Source: Bradyrhizobium iriomotense
GTDB taxonomy: Bacteria > Pseudomonadota > Alphaproteobacteria > Rhizobiales > Xanthobacteraceae
Length of the DNA: 64,000 nucleotides
Direction: 5' to 3'
Assembly: GCF_018129405.1 (NCBI RefSeq)
Contig: NZ_JAFCLP010000001.1
Span: 868,001 to 932,000 of the forward strand
Position 1 is the stretch's first letter; every line of letters starts with the position of its first letter. The notes under the pieces were generated by a model. The model saw nothing but the letters and a program-made list of their open reading frames with translations. It was not told the origin of the DNA and did no database searches. The position numbers and the translations under genes are program-made. Positions 8,800 through 16,199 of the stretch are shown here, piece by piece.

Positions 8800-9267
8800 A
8801 TGCCAACCACGCGACGACAATTTTTGAGCCTTGCCGGAGGCGTCACCGCCGCCGGGACGATCCCCATCGTCACGCTGCGGCCGCTCGAGGCGACGCCTGC
8901 GATGCTCACCGCAGCGATCCGCAACGTCGTCGGCGAGGCACCGATTCGCACCGGCAAGGTGAAGCTCGACATTCCACCGCTGGTCGAGAACGGCAACACC
9001 GTGCCGGTGACGGTGAGTGTCACGAGCCCGATGACGGCGGACGACTACGTCAAGAGCATCCACGTCTTCAACGAGAAGAACCCGCAGCCGAACATCGGCA
9101 ACTTCTATCTCAATCCCGCCTCCGGCCGCGCCCAGGTCTCGACGAGGATCCGGCTCGCCGACACCCAGAAGGTGGTCGCGATCGCGCGCCTCTCCGACGA
9201 CACGTTCTGGCAGGTCACGGCCGACGTGGTCGTGACGCTGGCCGCCTGCACCGAGGAGATGAACTGA
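8800..9267 (+). CDS. soxY: Thiosulfate oxidation carrier protein SoxY with an atypical C-terminus
   Basis: 155 residues. A Tat signal (TTRRQFLSLAGG) precedes an immunoglobulin-like SoxY domain with the family strings VPVTVSVTSPMT and FNEKNPQPNIGNF. SoxY carries sulfur intermediates covalently on a cysteine in a flexible C-terminal arm that normally reads GGCGG and ends the protein. Here the end reads LAACTEEMN: the single cysteine is kept at about residue 150, but the glycines are gone and four residues follow. The stop overlaps the soxZ start (ATGA), indicating translational coupling with its obligate partner. Confidence 0.88.
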   Translation: MPTTRRQFLSLAGGVTAAGTIPIVTLRPLEATPAMLTAAIRNVVGEAPIRTGKVKLDIPPLVENGNTVPVTVSVTSPMTADDYVKSIHVFNEKNPQPNIGNFYLNPASGRAQVSTRIRLADTQKVVAIARLSDDTFWQVTADVVVTLAACTEEMN

Positions 9268-9584
9268 TGGCCGCGCTCATCAATGTCCCGACCAAGGCCA
9301 AACGCGGCGACATCATCGAGATCCGCACCCTGACCTCGCATATCATGGAAACCGGCTTCCGCCACACTGCGGACGGCAGACTGGTGCCGCGCGACATCAT
9401 CACGAGCTTCACCTGCCGCTACAACGGCAGCGAGATCTTCCGCGCCGACCTGTTTCCGGCGATCGCGGCGAACCCATACCTGTCCTTCTTCACCGTCGCG
9501 AAGGAGAGCGGCAAGTTCGAGTTCGAGTGGATCGGCGATAACGGCTATTCCTCCACCGCCTCCGCCTCGATCACGGTCGAATGA
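9267..9584 (+). CDS. soxZ: Thiosulfate oxidation carrier complex protein SoxZ
   Basis: 105 residues without a signal peptide, as expected because SoxZ is exported as a passenger of the SoxY Tat signal. It has the family strings KAKRGDIIEIRTLTSHIMETG and FFTVAKESGKFEFEWIGDNG. It forms the SoxYZ heterodimer on which sulfur intermediates are carried. It overlaps soxY and soxA by four bases on each side (ATGA both times), so the three are translationally coupled. Confidence 0.95.
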   Translation: MAALINVPTKAKRGDIIEIRTLTSHIMETGFRHTADGRLVPRDIITSFTCRYNGSEIFRADLFPAIAANPYLSFFTVAKESGKFEFEWIGDNGYSSTASASITVE

Positions 9585-10360
9585 CGTTTTGGCGCGCGAT
9601 AGCGACGGCGATACTGCTCGTCATAGGTCCGGGCCTGCTCGCCGGAGAGATTCCGGCCGATGCGCGCCGCTCCGGCTATTCGTTCATGGGGCCCGACACG
9701 CGCGCCATGCAGGATGACGACACGTCCAATCCGGGCATGCTGTTCGTGCTCGACGGCGAGACGCTCTGGGGCAGGACGATGGGCGACGCCGGCAAGGCCT
9801 GTGCGGATTGCCACGGCGATGCGCGCAGCAGCATGAAGGGCGTCGCGGCGCGCTATCCTGCCTTCGACAAGGCGCTGGCGCGCCCCGTCACGCTCGACCA
9901 GCGCATCAATCTCTGCCGGGCCAACCATCAGCAGGCAACGCCGCTGGCTTACGAGAGCCGCGACCTGCTCGCACTGTCCGCCTACGTCGGCCACCAGTCA
10001 CGCGGCATTCCGATCACCGCGGGCGGCGATCCGCAGCTCAAGCCGTTCGTCGACCAGGGCCGCGACCTCTTCATGCAGCGCGAGGGCCAGCTCAACCTCG
10101 CCTGCACCAACTGCCACGACGACAATTACGACAAGCGCCTCGCGGGCGCCCCGATCACGCAAGCGCAGCCGACCGGCTATCCGCTCTACCGCCTGGAGTG
10201 GCAGACGCTGGGGTCGATCGAGCGCCGGTTGCGCAGCTGCATGAGCGGCGTCCGCGCCCAGGCCTATGATTACGGCTCGCCTGAGCTGGTCGCGCTCGAA
10301 CTTTACCTGATGTCGCGGGCGCATGGCCTGCCAATGGAGACGCCGGCCGTACGTCCCTGA
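9581..10360 (+). CDS. soxA: Sulfur oxidation c-type cytochrome SoxA (dihaem)
   Basis: 259 residues with a Sec signal. Two haem motifs are present: CADCH at residues 74-78 and CTNCH at residues 175-179. The C-terminal cysteine in RRLRSCMSG (about residue 220) is the conserved residue that ligates haem 2 and carries the persulfide in SoxAX. With SoxX it forms SoxAX, which attaches thiosulfate to the SoxY cysteine. It is the last gene of the operon. No soxB (the hydrolase that releases sulfate) or soxCD follows; the next genes are a sugar ABC transporter. Confidence 0.94.
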   Translation: MTFWRAIATAILLVIGPGLLAGEIPADARRSGYSFMGPDTRAMQDDDTSNPGMLFVLDGETLWGRTMGDAGKACADCHGDARSSMKGVAARYPAFDKALARPVTLDQRINLCRANHQQATPLAYESRDLLALSAYVGHQSRGIPITAGGDPQLKPFVDQGRDLFMQREGQLNLACTNCHDDNYDKRLAGAPITQAQPTGYPLYRLEWQTLGSIERRLRSCMSGVRAQAYDYGSPELVALELYLMSRAHGLPMETPAVRP

Positions 10361-10439
10361 TGGTAGATTAGGACTAGGCAGGCGTGGTACGGCCGCTAGT
10401 ATCCCTTCCAAAGAAAATGAGTCAGAGGGAGGGACTGAA

Positions 10440-11765
10440 TTGGCCAACCACAACATCTCGCGCCGCACGCTGCTCACGGGCACTGCAGCGGCCGGTGCGC
10501 TCAGCCTGACCGGCCTGCCGGCACGCGCCGAGGTCAACTGGAAGAAATACGCCGGAACCAAGCTGGAGGTGATCCTCGCCAAGGGTCCGCGCGGCGACAA
10601 CCTGCAAAAGAACATCAAGGAGTTCACCGAGCTCACCGGCATCCAGGTCGAGTCCGAGCAGATCCCCGAGCAGCAGCAGCGCCAGAAGGTCGTGATCGAG
10701 CTCACCTCGGGCCGGCCGAGCTTCGACGTGGTGCATCTCAGCTATCACGTGCAGAAGCGGCAGTTCGAGAAAGCCGGCTGGCTCGCCGACATGACGCCCT
10801 TCATGAAGGACCCGACGCTGACAGCGCCCGATCTCGTCGAGAGCGATTTCTCGGCCGCCGGCCTGCAATATGCCAAGAACGACAAGGGCCAGATGCTGTC
10901 GCTGCCGTGGTCGGTCGACTATTTCATCCTCTACTACAACAAGGAGCTGTTCCAGAAGAAGGGCGTCGCTGTCCCCAAGACGTTCGACGAGATGGTCGCG
11001 GCCGCCGAAAAGCTCACCGACCCCAAGGACGGCACCTACGGCTTCGTCGGGCGCGGCCTGCGCAACGCCAACATGACGTTGTGGACCAACTTCTTCCTCA
11101 ACTATGGCGGCGAATTCCTCGACGCCAAGGGCAATATCCTGACCGACGGCCCCGAAGCGATCGCGGCGACAAAGCTCTACCAGACGCTGCTGACGAAGGT
11201 CGCCCCGCCCGGTGTCGCCGGCTTCAACTGGATGGAGTCGATGGCCTCGTTCACACAAGGCCGCTCCGCGATGTGGATCGATGGCGTCGGCTGGGCGCCG
11301 CCGCTGGAGGATCCCGCCGCCTCGCGCGTGGTCGGCAAGGTCGGCTACACCGTCGTGCCGGCTGGACCGAAGGGGCAGTATTCGGCCACTTACGGCGACG
11401 GCATCGGCATTGCCGCCGCGAGCAAGAACAAGGAAGCCGCCTATCTGCTGTGCCAGTGGGTGGTCTCGAAGAAACAGGGCGCGCGGCTGCTGCAGGCCGG
11501 CGGCGGCGTGCCGTTCCGCAACTCGATCCTGAACGATCCCGAGATCCAGAGCGGCGTGAAGATGCCCAAGGAGTGGCTGCAATCGGTGATCGATTCCGCC
11601 AAGATCAGCAAGCTCGGCCTGCCCGTCGTGATTCCGGTCGCCGAATTCCGCGATCTCGTCGGCGCCGCGCTCACCTCGACACTGTCAGGCGCTGATCCCG
11701 CGACCGAGTTGAAGAAGGCTCACGAGCAGTACCGGCCGATCCTGGAGCGCAGCGAAAAGGCGTGA
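10440..11765 (+). CDS. ABC transporter sugar-type substrate-binding protein
   Basis: 441-residue periplasmic binding protein of the MalE/UgpB class. A Tat-like signal (SRRTLLTGTAAAGALS) is followed by mature sequence with the class-1 motif LSLPWSVDYFILYYNKELF and FTQGRSAMWIDGVGW. Start is TTG at 10440, preceded by GAGGGAGGG; no ATG fits between the ribosome-binding site and the twin arginines. The following permease starts at a GTG overlapping the stop codon. Ligand unknown (sugars, polyols and glycerol phosphate are usual for the class). It sits 80 bases after soxA but is functionally unrelated. Confidence 0.9.
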   Translation: MANHNISRRTLLTGTAAAGALSLTGLPARAEVNWKKYAGTKLEVILAKGPRGDNLQKNIKEFTELTGIQVESEQIPEQQQRQKVVIELTSGRPSFDVVHLSYHVQKRQFEKAGWLADMTPFMKDPTLTAPDLVESDFSAAGLQYAKNDKGQMLSLPWSVDYFILYYNKELFQKKGVAVPKTFDEMVAAAEKLTDPKDGTYGFVGRGLRNANMTLWTNFFLNYGGEFLDAKGNILTDGPEAIAATKLYQTLLTKVAPPGVAGFNWMESMASFTQGRSAMWIDGVGWAPPLEDPAASRVVGKVGYTVVPAGPKGQYSATYGDGIGIAAASKNKEAAYLLCQWVVSKKQGARLLQAGGGVPFRNSILNDPEIQSGVKMPKEWLQSVIDSAKISKLGLPVVIPVAEFRDLVGAALTSTLSGADPATELKKAHEQYRPILERSEKA

Positions 11766-12700
11766 GTGCGTTGACACAATCGACTCCGGCCGCGGCTTCG
11801 ACTGAGGCCGCGCCGGAGAAGGAATTGCGGCCGCCGTCCTACTGGCCGTTCGTGGTGCCGGCGCTGGTCGTCGTGCTTGCCATCATCATCTTCCCGTGGG
11901 TCTTCACCATCTGGATGAGCCTGAACGAATGGAAGGTCGGCTCGCCGACCACCCTCGTCGGGTTCTCCAACTATCTGCGGCTGACCAGCGATCCCCGCTT
12001 CATCGAGGCGATCGGCCATACCATGGTCTACACCGCGCTGTCGGTGCTGCTGCCGCTGGTGCTGGGCACGTTCGCGGCGGTGGTGTTCCACCAGAAGTTC
12101 GCCGGGCGCGGATTTCTGCGCGGCATCTTCATCATGCCGATGATGGCAACGCCGGTGGCGATCGCGCTGGTGTGGACCATGATGTTCCACCCGCAGCTCG
12201 GCGTGCTGAATTATTTGCTGTCGCTGGTCGGGATCCCCGCGCTGCTCTGGGTCTTCCACCCCGCGACCGTGATTCCCTCGCTGGTGCTGGTCGAGACCTG
12301 GCAATGGACGCCGCTGGTGATGCTGATCGTGCTCGGCGGCCTCGCCGCGATCCCGACCGAGCCTTACGAGAGCGCGCAGATCGACGGCGCCAGCTTCTGG
12401 CAGGTGTTCCGCTTCATTACGCTGCCGCTGATCATGCCGTTCCTGTTCATCGCCGGCATGATCCGCATGATCGACGCGGTGAAGAGCTTCGACATCATCT
12501 TCGCGATCACGCAGGGCGGACCGGGCTCGGCGTCGGAGACGATCAACATCTATCTCTACAGCGTCGCCTTCACCTATTACGACCTCGGCTACGGCTCGGC
12601 GATCGCGGTGGTGTTCTTCCTGCTGATTGTCCTGCTTACGGCGGTGATGCTCTACGCCCGCCAGCGGATGCTGTGGACCGAAATCGCGAGCGGCGCATGA
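11762..12700 (+). CDS. Sugar ABC transporter permease (MalF/UgpA-like)
   Basis: 312 residues with six to seven hydrophobic segments and the ATPase-docking EAA loop recognisable in YESAQIDGASFWQVFRFITLPLI. An N-terminal proline/alanine-rich extension precedes the first membrane helix. It starts at GTG 11762 overlapping the upstream stop and its own stop overlaps the next start (ATGA), so binding protein and both permeases form one translationally coupled unit. Confidence 0.93.
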   Translation: MSALTQSTPAAASTEAAPEKELRPPSYWPFVVPALVVVLAIIIFPWVFTIWMSLNEWKVGSPTTLVGFSNYLRLTSDPRFIEAIGHTMVYTALSVLLPLVLGTFAAVVFHQKFAGRGFLRGIFIMPMMATPVAIALVWTMMFHPQLGVLNYLLSLVGIPALLWVFHPATVIPSLVLVETWQWTPLVMLIVLGGLAAIPTEPYESAQIDGASFWQVFRFITLPLIMPFLFIAGMIRMIDAVKSFDIIFAITQGGPGSASETINIYLYSVAFTYYDLGYGSAIAVVFFLLIVLLTAVMLYARQRMLWTEIASGA

Positions 12701-13521
12701 CACCCCGTCAGATCATCGGTAAAATCGGCCTGTGGCTCTCCGTGTTCGTCATCGTCTCGCCGGCGATCCTGTTCTTCCTCTGGATGATCTCGCTGTCGCT
12801 CAAGTTCGAGGTCGACAATGCCGCCTACCCACCGGTGTTCTTTCCGGATCGCATCGCCTGGAAGAACTATGCCGACGTGCTCGCCTCCAACCGCTTCCTG
12901 ACCTATTTCACGAACAGCCTGATCGTCACCGGCAGCTCGACGTTCCTCGCGCTGCTCGTCGGTGTACCCGCCGGCTACGGCATCGCGCGCATGGCCGCGC
13001 ATAAATCCGCGATCGTGATCCTGATCGCCCGCATCACGCCGGGCCTGTCCTATCTGATCCCCCTGTTCCTGCTGTTCCAGTGGCTCGGCCTGCTTGGCAC
13101 GCTGGTGCCGCAGATCATCATCCATCTCGTCGTGACCGTGCCGATCGTGATCTGGATCATGATCGGCTATTTCGAGACCACGCCGATGGAGCTGGAGGAA
13201 GCCGCCCTTATCGACGGTGCCGGCCGCTGGCAGGTGTTTCGGCATGTCGCGCTGCCGATCGCCAAGCCCGGCATCGCGGTCGCCTTCATCCTCGCCGTGA
13301 TCTTCTCCTGGAACAATTTCGTATTCGGCATCGTGCTGGCGGGGCGCGAGACGCGCACCCTGCCCGTTGCGGTCTACAACATGATCTCGTTCGACCAGTT
13401 GAGCTGGGGTCCGCTGGCCGCCGCCGCGCTGATCGTGACGTTTCCGGTGCTGCTGCTGACGGTGCTGGCGCAAAGGCAGATCGTGGCCGGGCTCACGGCT
13501 GGAGCGGTGAAGGGCGGGTGA
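12697..13521 (+). CDS. Sugar ABC transporter permease (MalG/UgpE-like)
   Basis: 274 residues, six predicted helices, with the EAA loop ELEEAALIDGAGRWQVFRHV that contacts the ATPase. It is the second permease of the heterodimeric channel. No MalK-type ATP-binding subunit is encoded nearby: the next gene is on the opposite strand. The complex must therefore borrow an ATPase encoded elsewhere, which is known for MalK/MsiK-type ATPases in other bacteria. Confidence 0.93.
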   Translation: MTPRQIIGKIGLWLSVFVIVSPAILFFLWMISLSLKFEVDNAAYPPVFFPDRIAWKNYADVLASNRFLTYFTNSLIVTGSSTFLALLVGVPAGYGIARMAAHKSAIVILIARITPGLSYLIPLFLLFQWLGLLGTLVPQIIIHLVVTVPIVIWIMIGYFETTPMELEEAALIDGAGRWQVFRHVALPIAKPGIAVAFILAVIFSWNNFVFGIVLAGRETRTLPVAVYNMISFDQLSWGPLAAAALIVTFPVLLLTVLAQRQIVAGLTAGAVKGG

Positions 13522-13532
13522 TCGCCCGCCCT
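13511..13532. terminator. GC-rich hairpin between convergent genes
   Basis: AGGGCGGG (13511-13518) and CCCGCCCT (13525-13532) form an 8-base stem around a TGATCG loop that contains the permease stop codon. It lies between the end of the ABC operon and the end of the leftward phosphofructokinase gene. There is no clear T-tract on either side, so efficient intrinsic termination is uncertain. Confidence 0.4.
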
Positions 13533-13551
13533 CAGCCTCTCATCCTGAACC

Positions 13552-14739
13552 CTACGACGCGCGGTTGAGAAAGATCGGCAGACCCCGCTTGTTGGCGTAG
13601 ATGGGACGGTAGCGCTCAGTGTTGTACGTGCTGGCGACGTCCAGTTTGCGCGGCCCGAGGCTGACGTCGGGGATGGGCACGAGGTCGTAGCGGCCTTCCA
13701 CCAGCGCCGACATGAGGCCGGTCTTGCCTTCCAGGACGGCATCGAACGCCATGTTGCCGAAAGTCAGGGCCACAAGCTTGTCGATGAAGTCCGGATCGCC
13801 CGACCGCAGGTCGTAGGTGAGGTCAGAGGTCATCGTCTGCTCGCCGGCTCGCTGCTTGATCTCATCGGCAAGCGCATCAGCCACGTTGGCCTTCTTGCGA
13901 TGACCGTAGGGGTCAGGCTCGCCATATTCCTGCGGCTTGTAGCCCTCCCACTCGGCGCCCTCGCTGAGCACGATGAGCGCGTAATTGCTTGGGTTGGCAC
14001 GCTTCTCGTCGATCAGCAGCGCGATCAGTTTGTCGAGATTGATCTTGTACTCCGGGATGACGCAACGTATCGAGGTCGCGTACGCGGTGTAGAGCGCGGT
14101 AAATCCGGCATCGCGGCCAAAGACGCGAAAAATGCCAATTCGCTCATGCGACCCGACGGTGGTGCGCTGCCGCTGGATGGCATCGCTGGCGCGGGTGATC
14201 GCGGTCGAGAAGCCGACGCAGTACTCGGTGTTGCGGACGTCGTTGTCCATCGTCTTCGGAATGGCGATGATCTTGACGCCGAGCTCGTTGAGCTTGGCGG
14301 CATAACTGAGCGTGTCATCGCCGCCGATGGCGATCAGGTGTTCGATGCCGAGCCCCGAGAGGTTCGCCAGCACCTGGCCGGTGAGATCCCACGTCTTGGT
14401 CGCAACGCCGCTCTTGGCACTCGTGGAAGCCGGAAGGTCGCTGCCGACGAGATGATCGGGCAGCTTTTGTATTTTGGACGGATTGGTCCGGCTCGTATGC
14501 AGCACTGTGCCGCCGCGTCGATCGATGGTGCGCGTGTTTTCACGATTCAGCGGCATGAGGTAGCGGGACCTGCTGGCGGTATCCTCGAGGTTCAGGTGCG
14601 TGAGAGCCTCCCAACCTCGACGGAGACCGACAACCTCGATGTCGTTCTCACTCCCGCGATAAGTCACGCTCTTGATGACCGCGTTGAGCCCGGAGACGTC
14701 GCCGCCGCCCGTGAGAATGCCGATACGTTTTCTCGCCAA
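13552..14739 (-). CDS. pfp: Pyrophosphate-dependent 6-phosphofructokinase
   Basis: 395 residues of the PfkA superfamily, converting fructose 6-phosphate and PPi reversibly to fructose 1,6-bisphosphate and Pi. The phosphoryl-donor site reads GGDD at residues 139-142, and the catalytic loop reads PKTMDND with lysine at residue 162. These two features (Asp replacing the glycine of ATP enzymes, Lys before TMDND) mark PPi-dependent members. Some PPi-PFKs also act on sedoheptulose 7-phosphate. It lies 50 bases downstream of the fructose-bisphosphate aldolase/phosphatase gene on the same strand, so the two are probably one transcript. ATG at 14739 precedes the first strand KRIGILTGGG directly. Confidence 0.93.
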   Translation of the reverse strand: MARKRIGILTGGGDVSGLNAVIKSVTYRGSENDIEVVGLRRGWEALTHLNLEDTASRSRYLMPLNRENTRTIDRRGGTVLHTSRTNPSKIQKLPDHLVGSDLPASTSAKSGVATKTWDLTGQVLANLSGLGIEHLIAIGGDDTLSYAAKLNELGVKIIAIPKTMDNDVRNTEYCVGFSTAITRASDAIQRQRTTVGSHERIGIFRVFGRDAGFTALYTAYATSIRCVIPEYKINLDKLIALLIDEKRANPSNYALIVLSEGAEWEGYKPQEYGEPDPYGHRKKANVADALADEIKQRAGEQTMTSDLTYDLRSGDPDFIDKLVALTFGNMAFDAVLEGKTGLMSALVEGRYDLVPIPDVSLGPRKLDVASTYNTERYRPIYANKRGLPIFLNRAS

Positions 14740-14789
14740 GCCGACCTCCCAGCGTTAGCGTGTCGCGTTCATTGAACGCGTGGCGTCCC

Positions 14790-15935
14790 TTACTCCGCCG
14801 CTTCCGGCTTTTGTTCCTCGCGCAGCCGAAAACGCTTCTGCAGTGCAGACACGGTGTCGCGGAAGCCACCATACTCCAGCTCGGAATAAGGCAGCATCGC
14901 AGCGCCGGACCAGCCCTGGCTGCGCATCTCGATGGCCTTGCTCTGGGCTCGCCGGCGGACTTCGTCCCACGCCGGGTTGTCGAAGAAATCGGTGAAGGCG
15001 TCGGAAAAGCGGCCGTCCTTGTCGATCGAAAAGCCGGCGCAGGAGACGATCGGCAGGCAGTACATGCCCGTCACCGGTGTGTTAAGTGGCACCGGCATGA
15101 GCGGCATCACGTGCGAGCCCCGCGCATCGCCGCCTACGAAGTGCGCCTTGGCGAACGGCGAGACGATTTCTTCGGGCGCCGGGAAAATCCCCTGGTTCCT
15201 GACGATCGCGACCGGGTCGTCCTTGCCGGTGTACTTGCCTGCGATCGAGTGAAGACGCTGCGCCGAAACAGCGACGACAACCTCGTCATAGGTTCGAGAA
15301 ACGATGCGATCGATCCCAAAGCGCTCATTGTCGCGGAGAAGCGCTGCAATGTGGTAGCTATCCACCGGTGCGTCGAGTTCGATGACACTGTCGCCAGCCG
15401 TGCAGTCCATGTCGATGACATGGAAACGGAACCCCTTGATCATCGGGGGCAGCATCAGCCCGGCGCAATACATGGGATCGGCGAAGGCGAGGTAGAGCGG
15501 CAGGTTGTACGCGCCGGGGCCACATTTGTCGGCGGCGAACACCATGAAGGACTCCGCGGGCCTCGAACCCGAGAGGCTGTGGTCGAAGCTGAGTTCCGCG
15601 ACAGCCGGTCCGGCGCCGCGAACGTTTCCGGAAGGCGCGTCGGCGAGAAGATCCTGGCCGGCGCCGTAGAGCCCGGAGGTTTTCGCGACCGACGTAGCCG
15701 CGAGAAACGTCTTCCATGCAAATTGATGGACCTCGGAGCTCCCTTCGCCCTTTGTATGCGTCATGATGATCGCTATGTCGTCGCCGGTGTGGCAGACGAA
15801 ACTGTCGATCAGCAGACCCTTGTCGACCGCCTTCGCGGCTTCGCCCATGACAGTCGCCATCATGGGCGCAGACGGTTTCGTATGCCCGCCGACAGAGCCA
15901 ACGTCAGCCTTAATGACCGAAAGAGTGAGTTTCAT
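14790..15935 (-). CDS. Bifunctional fructose-1,6-bisphosphate aldolase/phosphatase (class V FBPase, archaeal type)
   Basis: 381 residues. This family condenses triose phosphates to fructose bisphosphate and hydrolyses it to fructose 6-phosphate in one active site, making gluconeogenesis unidirectional. Metal-binding residues are in place: KAD at D11, GGH at H18, GDD at D52-D53 and the ADK aspartate near 136. The Schiff-base lysine and neighbours appear as KYTGKDDP (K238, with Y235 before it), and the late tyrosine of the EY motif is present in ELEYGGF. Both activities are therefore expected. ATG at 15935 is chosen because GGGAGGG sits six bases upstream; the longer frame adds only seven residues over that site. 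It precedes the PPi-PFK gene by 50 bases. Confidence 0.93.
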   Translation of the reverse strand: MKLTLSVIKADVGSVGGHTKPSAPMMATVMGEAAKAVDKGLLIDSFVCHTGDDIAIIMTHTKGEGSSEVHQFAWKTFLAATSVAKTSGLYGAGQDLLADAPSGNVRGAGPAVAELSFDHSLSGSRPAESFMVFAADKCGPGAYNLPLYLAFADPMYCAGLMLPPMIKGFRFHVIDMDCTAGDSVIELDAPVDSYHIAALLRDNERFGIDRIVSRTYDEVVVAVSAQRLHSIAGKYTGKDDPVAIVRNQGIFPAPEEIVSPFAKAHFVGGDARGSHVMPLMPVPLNTPVTGMYCLPIVSCAGFSIDKDGRFSDAFTDFFDNPAWDEVRRRAQSKAIEMRSQGWSGAAMLPYSELEYGGFRDTVSALQKRFRLREEQKPEAAE

Positions 15936-16143
15936 GAACATCCCTCCCAGCAGCACAGCTTCGCGCCTCGCCTCAGCGCTTGCTGCGCCGGGGCGACGGC
16001 GCTGCTCACGTGGAAAAGAACGTCTGATGCTGCGTTAGGTTCCAAAGATGCGGCTTTGCCGGAAAGGCCCGGACTCGTGCCGGCGCAGGCTGTCCCGTGA
16101 GTGGATTGGCCGGCTCGGCTGAGTCGCCGAAGCGTGCGGGACC
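15936..16143 (-). promoter_or_regulatory. Leader and promoter region of the aldolase/phosphatase operon
   Basis: About 200 bases between the terminator of the NCS2 gene and the aldolase/phosphatase start. It should contain the promoter for the two-gene operon because both neighbours run leftward and a terminator intervenes. Only the ribosome-binding site GGGAGGG just before the start codon is clear; no confident -35/-10 pair or operator was recognised. Confidence 0.4.
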
Positions 16144-16180
16144 AAAGGAAACGGCCGGGCAACTCCTCGCCGCCCGGCCG
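16144..16180 (-). terminator. Rho-independent terminator after the NCS2 permease gene
   Basis: CGGCCGGGC (16152-16160) and GCCCGGCCG (16172-16180) form a perfect 9-base stem with an 11-base loop. Read leftward, the stem is followed by TTTCCTTTGG. It lies about 20 bases beyond the permease stop codon, so it ends the hydrolase-permease operon and insulates the aldolase/phosphatase genes. Confidence 0.75.
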
Positions 16181-16199
16181 GAATCGATGTCTCGCTTCC

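Noticed and set aside
10343-10393. GGCCGTAC ... GTACGGCC as a terminator after soxA
   Set aside because: The two arms are 35 bases apart and no T-tract follows, so an intrinsic terminator is not supported.
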